A stretch of 64,000 nucleotides of DNA, from the NCBI RefSeq assembly GCF_963576545.1, contig NC_083639.1, forward strand, positions 22,476,118-22,540,117, in the 5' to 3' direction. Under the pieces are notes generated by a model. The model did no database searches and was not told where the DNA came from. It saw only the letters and a list, made by a program, of their open reading frames with translations. Numbering within the stretch: the stretch's first letter is position 1; each line of letters starts with the position of its first letter. The stretch comes from Limanda limanda. Its lineage: Eukaryota > Chordata > Actinopteri > Pleuronectiformes > Pleuronectidae. Shown here one piece after another: positions 37,101 through 48,208 of this stretch. The position numbers and the translations under genes are program-made.

Positions 37101-40100
37101 ATCTCCTCTTATCGCCTCAAACTCTCTTGACATCCTTCTCTTGTTTTCTTTTTGTATTTTGTATTTTTCCGTCTGTCGTGTGTTATAAGCATCATCAACC
37201 CCCCCACTCACTCGCAGTGAAGCGGGGGATCCCCTGCTGTGTTCACACATCGACTTCTCCTGGATTTATATAGATTTTATACTAGGAGGGCAGGAAACTG
37301 TGGAGGCGTTCACTTGGGCCTTTGCGTTCACACAGGCAACTCCTCCGGTGAAGATACAAAGAAGATCTGCGGAGTTCAGTGCATGTCTGAAAGCAGCCAA
37401 TGGAAAGCAATGCAGAGGCTGTCAAACCAAAACAATGAGCTGAAAGATACTAGAATTCTCCACAGAGCTGAGTGGAACTGGCTGATAGTAAAATATTGAC
37501 TAGTGCATTTTGAATCATTCTTGAGTTGCATCTGTTAAGCAGCACCGACTCGCGGGCGGGCCGATAAGCCTCAAACATTGTTATTTTCAGAACTGCCTCG
37601 TACCGCTAGATACTGATGCAACATATCATTAGAAAGCTAAGATTCTTCCAATTCGACTGATGTAAACCATTTCAAGATCCGATCACCACAGCCGGTACAA
37701 TTGACGTCTCAGTCAAGACACTGACACAAAAAAAACAATCACAAAGTCGACGTCACTCACCTAAGAAGCATCATATTAATCCACAGATCGCTAACATTCC
37801 AACGAAAACAGTCTTGGTACATTGCCAAAGGTCCAGACGATCCAATCCAGTAACATAATCAGTCCAAAACACACTATTACATCAAAGAATAGCCACAGTC
37901 AGCTGTTGCGTAATCTCAGCGCAGCCAGCATCAAGATGTAAACAACATGAAAGATGTTTATTTGTATACATTTTAAATCATATGACCGGTTTTGCCTCCT
38001 TTATATAAAAGTATGATTTTGAGTGTCAAAGTAGCCTTTTTAGCCTAGTTGGTTACCATAGTTCCAAATGGCCTTTTGTGGAAAACACCTAGACATGCCC
38101 TTAGGAAACAATCTGTGAAATATTCATTTTCTGTGGTATTGTTATCAAATTTGAACCACTGCTAGTCAAGGCTTCATGCTCGGGTCCCAGTGTGTTTTCC
38201 AGCTCATAAGTCCCAGCTAGAGTCATCTGCAGGCATCTGTTTCACAAAAAATATTCAGGCGGAAATAAAAACCTTCTACTTCACTGTGTTCCAACTGCTA
38301 TCACTCAATGTCAGTACCACTTACACTGATTCTGACTGTTGGGGGGGAAAGTTCAGAATGTTACGTTTCAAAGGGACCAAGATCATGCATGTACTCCAAA
38401 TGGTTCAAGAACAGCTTTCAATTTACTTTCGGTGATCCTCAGACAGGCATTTTAGGCGAATCTCACCCGCTGCTTAAGAGGCTACGCAAACATTGAAAAA
38501 ACAAAACAACCTTCACTTTGAACATTTTACACATTTTTAAAAACATGTGTTTTCAATCATGCTTCTTTCTAAAACATATTCAGCTAATGCTAGAGCACTC
38601 TCACAATATTCTAAGAATGTTGGTCCCCAGACATTTAAACAGAACTTGAATAAAAAGCTTTTGAATATGATGCCCCCCCCCCCCCCCCCCCTTCAAGAAG
38701 GATTTCAGAGAAGGATTTGAAATGGTCAGATAGACAGATAATACACTGGAAGAGTATGCGCCACCTTTCTGATCTGATGCATCTCGTTGTTCACAAATGT
38801 GTTACCTGAGCTTTCAGTTATGATCACTGTGTTTTTTCTACAATGAAAGTACAGTAATACACAACAAAATACTAGGACTGTGCGGTCTGAAGCTGTGTAT
38901 CTTCTGGTCCTACTATAACAATAATGACCTTGTTAAAACAAATGAATGGATTTAATCAACAAAAGTGCTTTAACTTTGAAACGGGTATAGAATGGGTGTT
39001 TCACCTATTTGTTTGTGATATACAGTATTCGACAGATATAGACATTGAAACTGTGATGGAGGATAATTTTGTCATTGTCTTTTCTGTTGTGAACAGCATG
39101 TGGGGGAAATAGCCAAACCTCGACCCTCTAGAGCAGCAGCTTTTCAAATTGTTATTGCATTATTATAACAATATTATTACTGCAATACTACTATACTGCC
39201 ACAGGGCTCCAGAGTGATGCACTGGTTTGCCAAACATTTAGCTGGTTTGTCTGTATTTGATTGAATTGTGTGGCTTCCTCATCTCATCTCCTCTGCAGAG
39301 CTTACACTCGCATACACAGGCTGGCCACAAGTTATTAAGACCTCAACAGTGTTTGTTTGATTCGCTGGAGAGTTTATGAGACACATATTTACACCCAGGA
39401 AAATTTGACACTGATTATTGTGAAGGGACATACCTTAATACTTTTAAGAATGCACAAAGGTTTCCTTGTTCAGTTTACAGCTTTAGTTCTCTGATAATTT
39501 ATTTCATTCCAGACAAAGTTATTGAACACTGAATCGGTATTCGAACAAATCAAATGAATAGTTAAATAGTAGGTGTATTACTGCGGTGCCAAAAGACACA
39601 GTGAAAGCTTTTGGGTGCACCTAAATTATGTGCTGGTGCAAAAATTTGTCTGAACGGTGATACAAAAACATATAAAATACTTGTACATTTATTATATCAG
39701 TTATTTTTATGAACTAATTTTTTCCACACAGAATTAAATTATTTATCCTGGCAGCTCTATCCTGATCACCTGGGCACTGGAATGAGATGCAAGATGTTCA
39801 GTGATGCACATTCATCCAGTGTGGCTCAGGCTTTACTACAAGTAACTTTAAGTCATTTTGAAAGAAAGATCTTATTTTTTTTTTTAAATAGCTTGTCGAT
39901 TTTTAATCAAAATTGCATTTCACTTGGAAGGTTGTTTGTATGGTGTGCATGTAGTGTATGACAACTGCTTCAGAGTGACATGGCGCTGTGGAGAACTGTT
40001 GGCCTGCCCCCTCACCTCCATCACCTGCGTTGTTAGCATAAGGAGGTTGATGATAACCAAGAAAGTCATAAAGTAGACCTAAACCACATTGTTCTGTGAT

Positions 40101-42670
40101 GATACTATGGATATTATAAGATTTTATAAAGCTCCTCATGAGTCACTAGGCCGCAAAATGTAACCAGGTTGTGTAGTTAAATTTTAAATGAGTCGATGTT
40201 GGAATGCCCCATTAAGTTCCAACAGTTTGGTTAAAAAAATAGCGTGTGCGCACATGTATAAGGTGAGAACATGGGAGTCTGGCAGCTCTCATGGGCATGT
40301 AAGAGTTGAATCAACACATTTGACTGTTTGTGTAATGCCTCTATCTTTATCCTGACCCTGAGATGCCGTGTGGTTTGATATTTCACACCCTGCATAATGT
40401 GCGTGGTGCAAATGTGTGAGGAGAGGTGCAAAGTGATGTCAGTTCCATGCAGCTGGTCTGTTAAAAGTTGTTTTATAAAGCATGGCCTTAGTATTTTTAT
40501 GGTCTGGAGCACATCCTTGTTCACTATTCTCTCACACTTTAATGTTTGATTGTTTTTATTTTTATCTAAAGACAGCCATACTCAAATATACATGGGCTGA
40601 ACAAAAAGAGCCTTCAAATGTACTTTAACATTTCCTGTCATCTGCCAAAGTGACCTTGGGGGTGTTGATTTGCTTGGTGTATATCCTCTCATGTATTGAC
40701 GTTGAGATAAGCAGACTTAGCAGTTTACTATGTTGTGTGTTTACGGCCTATTGGATCCAGCAGCAGTTTGTTAGTCAATCATTGTGTTCAATTGGTTTGG
40801 ACTTTTCACAGAGGTTAACTATGGTTATTTCTGAGGCTGCAGCCTTTAGAGGTGTTTTACTGGACTCCATTACACTGAAATGTGTTTCCTATAAGCTGGT
40901 GGTCTTTAACCATCTTGTATCAAAAAATGCCTTAGGTCCAAAAACTAGAAACACCTCTCAGTATAATTCAGTCCAGCACTTGGCACAGCCTTTTAAAATG
41001 TGTTTTAAATCTTTTTCAACGAGAGGGGAATAAAGTTGCTATTTGTGAGCCACAGTCTTATTGATTTGGTTTGCATTAGACTACATATTTCATTAATTCA
41101 GAACAGAATCTAGAAGTCTAATGATCACTCAGCACCTGTTATTGTGTCTTTTTGTAGGCACACTGTCCCGTATGGTATGTCCAGTTACCAGGGTTCACTG
41201 CGTATGAGGCGCTCCGCTGGCACTGAGGAGCAGAGGAGGAGGAGGAGGAGGAGGAGGGACGTGGAGGCCCAGCGCTGCATGTGTGCACAGCGGAACGACT
41301 CTGACTGCAGCAGCTTCTGCATGATCAGGTAACTGTGCCACAGGAAAAGAACAAATGCAATCTTTATTAACAATTCCCAGGAGTATGTGAAATAACTATT
41401 GAGTGAGATGTGTTATAATTCAGTGCAGCAAACCATAACAGGAATACCTATTGCTGACAAAAGACTAGTGGCTTTAATCAATCATCAATCAAATTTTATT
41501 TGTATAGCCCATATTCACAAATCACAATTCGTCTCATAGGGCTTTAACATGGTGTGACATCCTCTGTCCTTAACCCTCAACAAGAGTAAGGAAAAACTAC
41601 AAATAAAAACCCTTTTAACAGGTAAAAATATGTAGAAACCTCAGAGAGAGCCACATGTGAGGGATCCCTCTCCCAGGACGGCCAGAAGTGCAATGGATGT
41701 CAAGTGTAGGAAAACATTCTCAAGATTAAAGTTTTTAGCAGCATCGATGAGGGTAAACATTTTGAAGGATAACTTTAATACGGTATGTCAAGCAGTCCTG
41801 CTGCAATCATAGTCTCTGGTCAGCAGCCAGAAGGATCATGATCCGCCATCCCGATCAGAGGCCACTTTAGTCCACAGTCATTGACCACTACCGCTTATTA
41901 GGATCCACCATGGGCTGCCGCCTCGGTCCTGGTCCACCGCCATCCGATGCCAACGGGACAAAGGATCCGCCATTCCCTCTACGATCAGCCCGCACGATAT
42001 AGAATCCGCCATACTGGATCCAGCATTGCAACCTCTGATGCGCAATCCACAAATCGTAATCCATGGTACGACCACAGAGGCCCTGGCTCTGCGTGAGATA
42101 AAGCAAAGGGATTCCGGGGATTGGGGATAGGGATGGAGAAGAAGAAAGAGAAGGGGGAAAGAGAAGCTCCGTGTGTCATCTTTAGTGTACATACATATGC
42201 TATATATATTTATAGCATATGTATGTCTACTAAATGGAATTTAGAATGGTTGTTTTCTTGACCCTAGAATCCCCCCTTTATATTAAAATGCTTTATATTT
42301 AAATATTTACATCAGGAACAGGTCCTCTCTACGGAGGCTGCCATGTTATTTACAGTCGTTCAAACTGAACAAACTTTCTGTTTGGAAGGGGAGGCTGAGG
42401 ATTATTCAGCTGCAAGATGCACCTTCACCACTAGATGTCACTACATTTGACACACTAAACCTTTAACTTGTTGTGAATGATTGCTAATTGAGCCTCACCT
42501 GATCAGATGTGGCCATGGGTGCATACTATTATATTATATTACATTTTACAATTATGTTTATTTCTATTTGTTTCAGGCAGCAGAGACAACACCTAGAAGA
42601 ACTCAAAATACACAAGAAGAGAGCACCTCTGCGCAGTGGTCCAACTATGAAACGAACGAACAGCATTTGA
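31108..42670 (+). CDS. edn3: edn3, preproendothelin-3 (four coding exons)
   Basis: Spliced CDS 31108-31177, 31942-32185, 41158-41328, 42577-42670: 579 nt, 192 residues; phases 1, 2, 2. Residues 1-23 form a hydrophobic signal peptide. The basic run RKRAKR (74-79) is a furin-type site just before the mature peptide C80-W100, with cysteines at relative positions 1, 3, 11, 15. W100-I101 is the endothelin-converting-enzyme site. The big-endothelin tail [15 protein letters not shown] leads to RMRRSAG (120-126), a second basic cleavage site. C145-x-C-x7-C-x3-C is the endothelin-like peptide. The mature peptide differs from mammalian ET-3 ([15 protein letters not shown]) mainly as Y for F and S for T, and not as ET-1/ET-2 would. 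Known role: secreted ligand of endothelin receptor B, active in neural-crest pigment cells and enteric neurons. Whether this is edn3a or edn3b cannot be decided here. Confidence 0.95.
31711..31890. repeat. AAT/ATT-rich low-complexity tract in edn3 intron 1
   Basis: Imperfect runs of TTATTATTATT, AATAATAATAATG and ACTACTACTACTA extend to about 50 nt before the exon 2 acceptor. Confidence 0.85.
31942..32185 (+). CDS. edn3: edn3 exon 2, propeptide and mature endothelin-3
   Basis: Acceptor TTGCCCCCGCAG ends at 31941; donor CCAGA|GTAAGA has GT at 32186. It encodes an acidic propeptide ([14 protein letters not shown]), a Cys-x-x-Cys pair at residues 65/68, the RKRAKR site and the whole endothelin core through INTPE, whose Glu codon is split by the next intron. 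Intron 1 just upstream contains a long AT-rich trinucleotide tract (31711-31890). Confidence 0.95.
32186..37532. other. edn3 intron 2, first part: nothing recognised
   Basis: Unique-looking sequence. Short open frames (for example at 34421 and 37239) lack domains and splice support. Intron 2 is about 9 kb in total. Confidence 0.45.
37533..38690. repeat. possible old mobile element in edn3 intron 2
   Basis: The GC-richer start (CGACTCGCGGGCGGGCCGAT) and blocks such as GAAAACACCTAGACATGCCC differ in texture from the surrounding AT-rich intron, and it ends close to a C19 run. I could not place it in a family, found no terminal repeats, and treat it as a suspicion only. Confidence 0.25.
38673..38691 (+). 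repeat. poly-C homopolymer (19 C)
   Basis: Nineteen consecutive cytosines in edn3 intron 2; the length is likely unreliable. Confidence 0.95.
38692..41157. other. edn3 intron 2, last part: nothing recognised
   Basis: A 127-codon frame at 40650-41033 is the longest, but has no domain and lies within the intron. No repeat recognised. Confidence 0.4.
41158..41328 (+). CDS. edn3: edn3 exon 3, big-endothelin tail and endothelin-like peptide
   Basis: Acceptor GTGTCTTTTTGTAG ends at 41157; donor ATCAG|GTAACT has GT at 41329. It continues the split Glu codon into [20 protein letters not shown], which aligns with mammalian ET-3 HTVPYG/QTVPYG-type tails. It then encodes eight consecutive arginines from an (AGG)n run, followed by the four-cysteine endothelin-like peptide (145-159). 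Confidence 0.93.
41219..41259 (+). repeat. (AGG)n coding microsatellite in edn3 exon 3
   Basis: GAGGAGCAGAGGAGGAGGAG continuing as AGG units encodes the eight-arginine run at residues 131-138. Confidence 0.9.
41475..42188 (-). mobile_element. dispersed retroelement with ATTGATTGAT-type tail, in edn3 intron 3
   Basis: On the + strand it starts AATCAATCATCAATCAAATT TTATTTGTATAGCCCATATTCACAAATC and includes CATAGGGCTTTAACATGGTG, GGGATCCCTCTCCCAGGACG and GATCCGCCAT repeats. I recognise this as a very common percomorph dispersed repeat, here with its 3' tail at the left, so transcribed on the minus strand. Its class (SINE or non-autonomous LINE) is not settled. Frames on the minus strand in it are not genes. 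A truncated copy is at 43683. Confidence 0.7.
42181..42234. repeat. near-perfect palindrome at the end of the dispersed repeat
   Basis: The arm 42189-42204 (ACATACATATGCTATA) and 42211-42226 are perfect reverse complements around a 6-nt loop. After a 2-nt mismatch the pairing resumes with TTTAGT (42181-42186) and ACTAAA (42229-42234). Confidence 0.9.
42577..42670 (+). CDS. edn3: edn3 exon 4, basic C-terminal tail
   Basis: Acceptor ATTTGTTTCAG ends at 42576. Phase 2 entry reads [21 protein letters not shown] and finishes TMKRTNSI with TGA at 42668-42670. The basic tail resembles the C-termini of other preproendothelins (a TMRNS-like motif in ET-1). An alternative AG four bases downstream would shift the frame, so the first AG is chosen. 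It is less conserved than exons 2-3. Confidence 0.75.
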
Positions 42671-43385
42671 AGCGGCATTTCTGCAGACGGACATGTGTCT
42701 GTAGTGCGTTCAGTGACTCGTTGTCAGACTGATGGATGAAAAGCCACAAGAGCTGCTCGCACAAAAACTGAAAGGGATCAGGGATGCTAACAGACAGCTC
42801 TCTCTGCCTCTGCCTGTTTGACTGGTGCGGATGATGGTTTTCATTGTCCTGTCACAACTGAGGAGGGTTCACAAGGCCAGTTTGTGTCGGCAGTAAAAAG
42901 ACTTTGGAAGGGCGTGTTGCTCACACATGTTTGTGCCACCCGGATGTCGAGGCAACTTCATGAGCTGCTGACATGTGACTCCACCATATCAACTAGTGTT
43001 GTTACAACATCACACAACACACATTTTACAAAACTGTTTACTCCACAGGGCAAACATTTAGCCTGCCTGTCTGTGTCAGCTTGCCGTCACTCCCAGTAAC
43101 TCAGCATTATTTTAAAAATAATATACATGTGATGGTTTATTATTTTGGTTATAATGTGGCTCCATCTTGACTGGAGATATCTCATCTGCAGCATTTGGGT
43201 GAACTGGTTTTACCAGATTTTAGGAGGTAAACAAACTGGATGCAAAAATACTCATTTTACAGTATTTACTCAAATAAGCTGAATCTTTTGAAGGCTTGCA
43301 TATATATGTGTTTAAATATAAATAGACTATGAATTATATTTTTGTACAATACTGATATGTACAATAAAGGTGTATAATAAGATGT
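42671..43385 (+). other. edn3: edn3 3' UTR (inferred extent)
   Basis: AT-rich sequence follows the stop, with no other gene before the AATAAA at 43363-43368. The extent is inferred from the first canonical polyadenylation signal and the usual 10-30 nt to cleavage. Confidence 0.5.
43363..43368 (+). terminator. edn3: edn3 polyadenylation signal AATAAA
   Basis: Canonical hexamer in TACAATAAAGG, about 695 nt after the edn3 stop codon. It is followed by a T/G-rich stretch (GTGTATAATAAGATGTTGTA) compatible with a downstream element. Confidence 0.55.
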
Positions 43386-43682
43386 TGTATATGGAATTAA
43401 ATATGTGATCATGCTAATCACCAGTAATTTGTGTTAAAGAACCCAGTCAAGTAAAAAATAGTGCACCTTGCTATCCATAAAGGGTTTCATCTTATTTATC
43501 TTTTGTCTTTCAATGATTGGACAATGAAAACCTCAGGCTACAGAGCATGGGTTGTTGGAAGTTGAGCAATTCTGACTGATGAAGACTTCCCCAGAAAAAG
43601 AGCCACATGTGAATCACCTTCAGTCTCTGTTAAAAGGAAGGACAAGGATATCTGAAAGACTTTGTCCCACTTCTGGATTTAT

Positions 43683-43775
43683 TTGATTAATCAAATTGTA
43701 TTGGTATAGCCCATATTCACAAATCCCAATTTGTCTCATAGGGCTTTAACAAGGTGTAACATCCTCTGCCCTTAC
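43683..43775 (-). mobile_element. truncated second copy of the edn3-intron dispersed repeat
   Basis: TCAAATTGTATTGGTATAGC CCATATTCACAAATCCCAAT and CATAGGGCTTTAACAAGGTG repeat the left 90 bp of the 41475 element in the same orientation, then diverge. Confidence 0.7.
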
Positions 43776-43799
43776 TTATTTAAGAGTATTTAAAATTCA

Positions 43800-44446
43800 G
43801 ACCTAGGTTCCTTTTACATTCACATATAATTAATATCATGAATTTGGCAGGGAATATTTTTTGGAAGAATGAGGTTCATTTCCCCAGTGTGCGCTCAACG
43901 TAACTATGACACTCAAAGTTGTGTTTACCTTTGCTTTGTCACCTGTCTGTATCTATAGCCTCTATTTGTCCTGAATGATGCCAGCATGTGTTAAAACCAC
44001 TCTAATAACATGACACACAATATGTAGATATGCAGGATAAAAGTAATGCATCCATGTCTTTATACTGTACAAATTTAAAACTATATTTTTAAAGTATACT
44101 TGCTTGCACTGCATTCAAACTGTTGGATGGAAATCAGCACACAACAGTGTATTGTATTGTATTTTGTATTTTGAGCACTTAAGGCAGATTTATACCACTG
44201 CTCTGGGGTTACTTTTGGTTGCAATCTGGAGAAATTTATAATCTTGATTCAAGCTACAGAGTGTCCCAAGGAATTGTGATCATATGTAACGTCTATGGCA
44301 TTGTTCAGTAGTGATGCAGGAAGTATTGTGACTTTATGAAGGGAGTAAAGAAGAGTTTGCAGCCCCAGTCATTCAGTTAATTTTGGGCTTTTTTCCCTCA
44401 AATCATAAGAAAATGTTGCTTGTAGAGTTTCGGGCGATGTGACTGT
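43800..44446. other. intergenic, no gene recognised
   Basis: Nothing supported. Confidence 0.4.
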
Positions 44447-44805
44447 GGCTACATCCACACTTTTACGTTTTCATTTAGAGACACATCAACTCTACGGATA
44501 AGCTTGGTGTCCTCATAACTTGGAGCCACCTAATCTGAGAAATTTGAAAAGGCTTTTTGCCCCTTGTAGCAGAGGAGCTGTTATTTGAGCAATTTGCGAC
44601 AATTACTGCATCCAGCAGGAAGCGCAGTCCTTCCTGTTTACACTGGGATGTGCATGCCCAGTGTTCCTGGGTGGTCACATGATATGAATTTTCAGGTGTG
44701 TTAGTATGGACGGGGATTATATCTTATATGGAGCCAAAATGTGGACATGGATCGTTTTAGTATGAGAACACCATTTTCAATCGAAAACGTAGTGTTGATG
44801 TAACC
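44447..44805. mobile_element. MITE with imperfect terminal inverted repeats
   Basis: The left end GGCTACATCCACACTTTTAC GTTTTC and the reverse complement of the right end, GGTTACATCAACACTACGTT TTC, pair over about 25 bp with a small gap. The length is about 360 bp with no transposase frame. A hAT-like origin is possible; target duplications were not evident. Confidence 0.6.
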
Positions 44806-47680
44806 TGGTTGTGTAGCACGTTGTAATGTCAAGAAGGCGCCAGTGTCCCATATTAGGAAAGAGCAAAGGTCAAGAGTGCATTCTACCAATGCTCTTTACA
44901 CAAGAGAGGCTTCAAAATAAGGAAGAGAAGGAAATCCATGATCTCAAGGGACATTTTAGAGTTTTATTTAAGTTGTTGTACATGTGTTATGTACTTTTGA
45001 AGTCTGTTGTTAATATACTGCTTGCAGATATTAGGTTATCAGTGGTGAGAAGAATGATACTTTCCATCCGCCGCTGTGTGAGGCCCTGTTCTCTGAACAG
45101 AGGTCTGTGTAAGCTCTCAGAAAAAAAAAATCTGGATTTTGTTTATGCAGGATCACATGTACTAAGGATGTAATGAACTTCTCTATATCAACCACCGTCA
45201 GGTTCACTGAATGCATTTTTCATATAACCACAGAACATTTTGGGTCTAAACCAATCAAATGCTGAGATTGTTCAAATATATACCATTTATGGGTGTTGAG
45301 AAAGGAAAAGTAAAGCCCTCCTCTCGGTTCCAGCATTATAGAGGAGATGTAACCCTGAGAGCTAGGATCAGAGGTAAATCTCAGAGGAAGTTTATGCAGA
45401 GAACTGAACAATCTGAGGGAGAATATCTAAGAGGATTTAAGCAAGAATCACATCTAGTTTTAGCAAGGAATTATCTATTTTATTTTATCTTCTGTGCTTC
45501 ACTTACATTGATATTTAATCTTTCATATATTTTATGACTTGTATTTGCTTGCAATGCTCAATAAAACAAAGTAGATCATTTTGATCTATTGAAACACAGA
45601 CGCTTCTCATCTTTTGGGTCCTGTCACCTTCTTGATCTAGGTCTTCTTCAACAAGTTTTTGGTAAGGCTCCCTTACTAGCAGTTTTCTAGCAATGCTCCA
45701 ATATGTTAAATATAATAATCTATGACCCACAAGAGACGAAATAGAGCTAGAATTGCCGGGGCAGGGGCTGTATCCAGGTTAAGCCTAGAGGGAGGGGAAT
45801 GCCATAATTTTCAGAGAGGAGAAACAATCTCGGAAACACACACCAATGTTTAGTTGCCCAACCTAATTGGTAGAAACATTGTCAATTAACATAATCCATG
45901 ACAGAATTGTCCTGACGTTCTGTCTGGCAGGAAGGTTGATCTCAGGTTTGTTGTTTCAGTTAAGCATGGCTGATCATTGTGCCCTGAGGAAACATCAGGC
46001 ACTAAATTCTCATTTTCTATTGGTGATCATTCATGAAAACTTGCCAACTAGACTGATTCAAGATTGTCCCATGTAAATTCTCAAATACCCACTTTAAGTG
46101 GTTGTAGAGTTAGACCAGAAATGTTCAAATAACTATGATGAATTATATTATGTGAATATAAACAAAATCACTATTAGTTTGTGTTGTTCCTGATATTGGT
46201 ATCCACTCAGAACCATCTTAACCCAAATAATATGTTAAGACACCTGGGAACTGCGTGAGTCAGCGGTGGATTAAATCGAATCAAGTTGAGCATTCTTGAG
46301 CTTTTTCATTATTTTTTCATCTTCTAAAAATGCTTGCGATGAGTCTCGCGTTTGAAGGTATAATGAAAATGGGATTGTTTGTTGTAAGGAATGTGCTGGA
46401 AAAAACACACATGCTCTTCAGTAAAACTACAAACAAAGTTGCATTGGAAATAGAATCTTAATCATTTTAGTCACGTTATGTCAGGGTAGCTTTTACAATC
46501 CGTCCTAAATATAATTCCGTTAGGTTTACACTCTACGCAAACTGCTGTTGTTCTGGAGACCTCCTTGATTTTTATGATATTCATTGGTATCCTGCCCTAA
46601 CTGATGCTGAGCCTTTGCAGATACAGTACCATCAGGTACAGTATGATGGTCCCCTCCATCATCCATTACTACATAGGTTTTTGGCCATAGAGGAAATATC
46701 TATAATGAGAGTGATTGGTGATTGGCACGTGATCAAAGTTGAGGTACAAAATGCCCCACCTGGATAACACATGTTGTTGTATGTGTGAGAACATGAACAA
46801 GGATTCTATGATTTACCACATCAGTGATGTCGGGCAGGCCAAGAAATGGAAACCATCAGCTATAGTTTCATTGCTTATTCCTTTGGCAAGTTCTTTTGTA
46901 TTCATAGTACAGTACATCAAACTGAAAGTGTTGCAACTGCCCCATGACAAGGAATTTTTTGACAGAAAACTATTAACGACCTAACTGTTCACATTGGTTT
47001 TGATTTCTGACCCAGACATGCTTGATGAACTGTGTTGCATGTGCAGCTGAACCAAATTTCACATCTGGACTCACAGAAGACACAAAGTCTAGTCTGCAGT
47101 TTAATCCTTTCCTACCCAAGGCTTTGCCATGGCCCCACTCTGACCTTTCTCTCTGCTACCACCGAGAGTTCTGGTACCGTCTGAACTGCTTTGCCCTGCG
47201 TGGTAGCAGCCTAAAAGCCGTAAAATGTGAAAAGACAGATGTTCTGTCATGAAACTATCTGTTACTAACTTTGAGGGAACAGTGCAGCTGATTTGATCCC
47301 AATTCAGAGAGGAACGTCTGCCTTTTAGTTTGTCCTTCTAAATCAAAAAGAAAACGTTTCATAATTTTTCTATTATTACCAGAGTATGTTTCCAAAGCAA
47401 GTTGCATCCCTTAAAACTAAATACAAACCAGAGGAAAAGAGGAGGTATGGCACACAGGCCACTTCATTGTTGCCTACATCTGCATGTGCCAAAAGCATTT
47501 GCTGACATTCAGTGCCAAAGGTTTGAGCTGTGTCAGTGTGACACAGATGAGCACGGAGTGAAGTTAAAGAAAAACACCCTCAGAATAATCTGACATGTAA
47601 CTGATGAGTGGCCATGTGACCGCAGTCTGAACTGATTAACATAAGCATGTGAGTTATAATGAGTCTGTTTAACCCCTTGT
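44806..47680. other. intergenic, possible LTR-like segment, no gene
   Basis: Open frames of 60-115 codons (44826-45173 the longest) have no recognisable domain. The stretch from about 45200 to 45640 ends with CAATAAAACA at 45559-45568 and a CT-rich segment, which could be a solo LTR, but no matching partner, primer site or target duplication was found. Confidence 0.3.
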
Positions 47681-47682
47681 AG

Positions 47683-48040
47683 ACGAATGTCGCGAATTTG
47701 CCTCAAACACCATTCCGGTCTTTTTATCCCACTAATGCCTGATGTTGCAAATACTACACATACCATGAAGGTATTGGAAGTACTCTGCTTCCATCTAGTG
47801 GTCGGAGTGGAAAATACATACTAGCCCCTTGGTACTGTGCAGCAAAGTTATTTTGAGATATTAAGCTGTATTTGAAATACTGTGATGATGGAACAGCAAT
47901 GATTGTACAGAAACATATGTGCTTATTCAATTTCAAGCAAAAGCAGCATCAGTATAATAATCTACATACCAGAGACCTGAAAATCTGTTAATCACGGTTA
48001 TGTCCCATTATGCCTAATGTCGCTAATTTGCCTCATACCT
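47683..48040. repeat. spaced motif TGTCGC-AATTTGCCTCA, two copies
   Basis: GAATGTCGCGAATTTGCCTC at about 47685 and TAATGTCGCTAATTTGCCTC at about 48017 are nearly identical; a weaker ATGCCTGATGTTGCAAATAC occurs at about 47737. They are probably parts of one or two dispersed repeats of unknown class. Confidence 0.4.
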
Positions 48041-48208
48041 AGATTTTATATCTATTGTATATGCTATATTGAAATCAACAATCTCCACTTAATTTAGCAT
48101 CTGTATGACAGCCAAAAACACAAATATTATTTTTTTAATTATTGGAAATTAATTCAGGCAATAAGGGGATAATGGCTGCAGTGACAGAAAGAAGCTGGGA
48201 ACTGCGCT

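Noticed and set aside
40650..41033. 127-codon + strand frame before edn3 exon 3
   Set aside because: No domain, within intron 2, and not compatible with the exon 2 to exon 3 junction, which is complete without it.
41878..42192. 104-codon minus-strand frame and overlapping frames
   Set aside because: Inside a dispersed repeat recognised by its sequence; no protein domain.
44826..45537. 115- and 92-codon frames, considered as a retroviral or LTR remnant
   Set aside because: No recognisable gag, pol or env motif, no paired LTR and no target duplication; kept only as a weak suspicion.
46739..47252. 81- and 76-codon + strand frames considered as exons
   Set aside because: No domain, no consistent splice phase with each other, and no similarity I can name.
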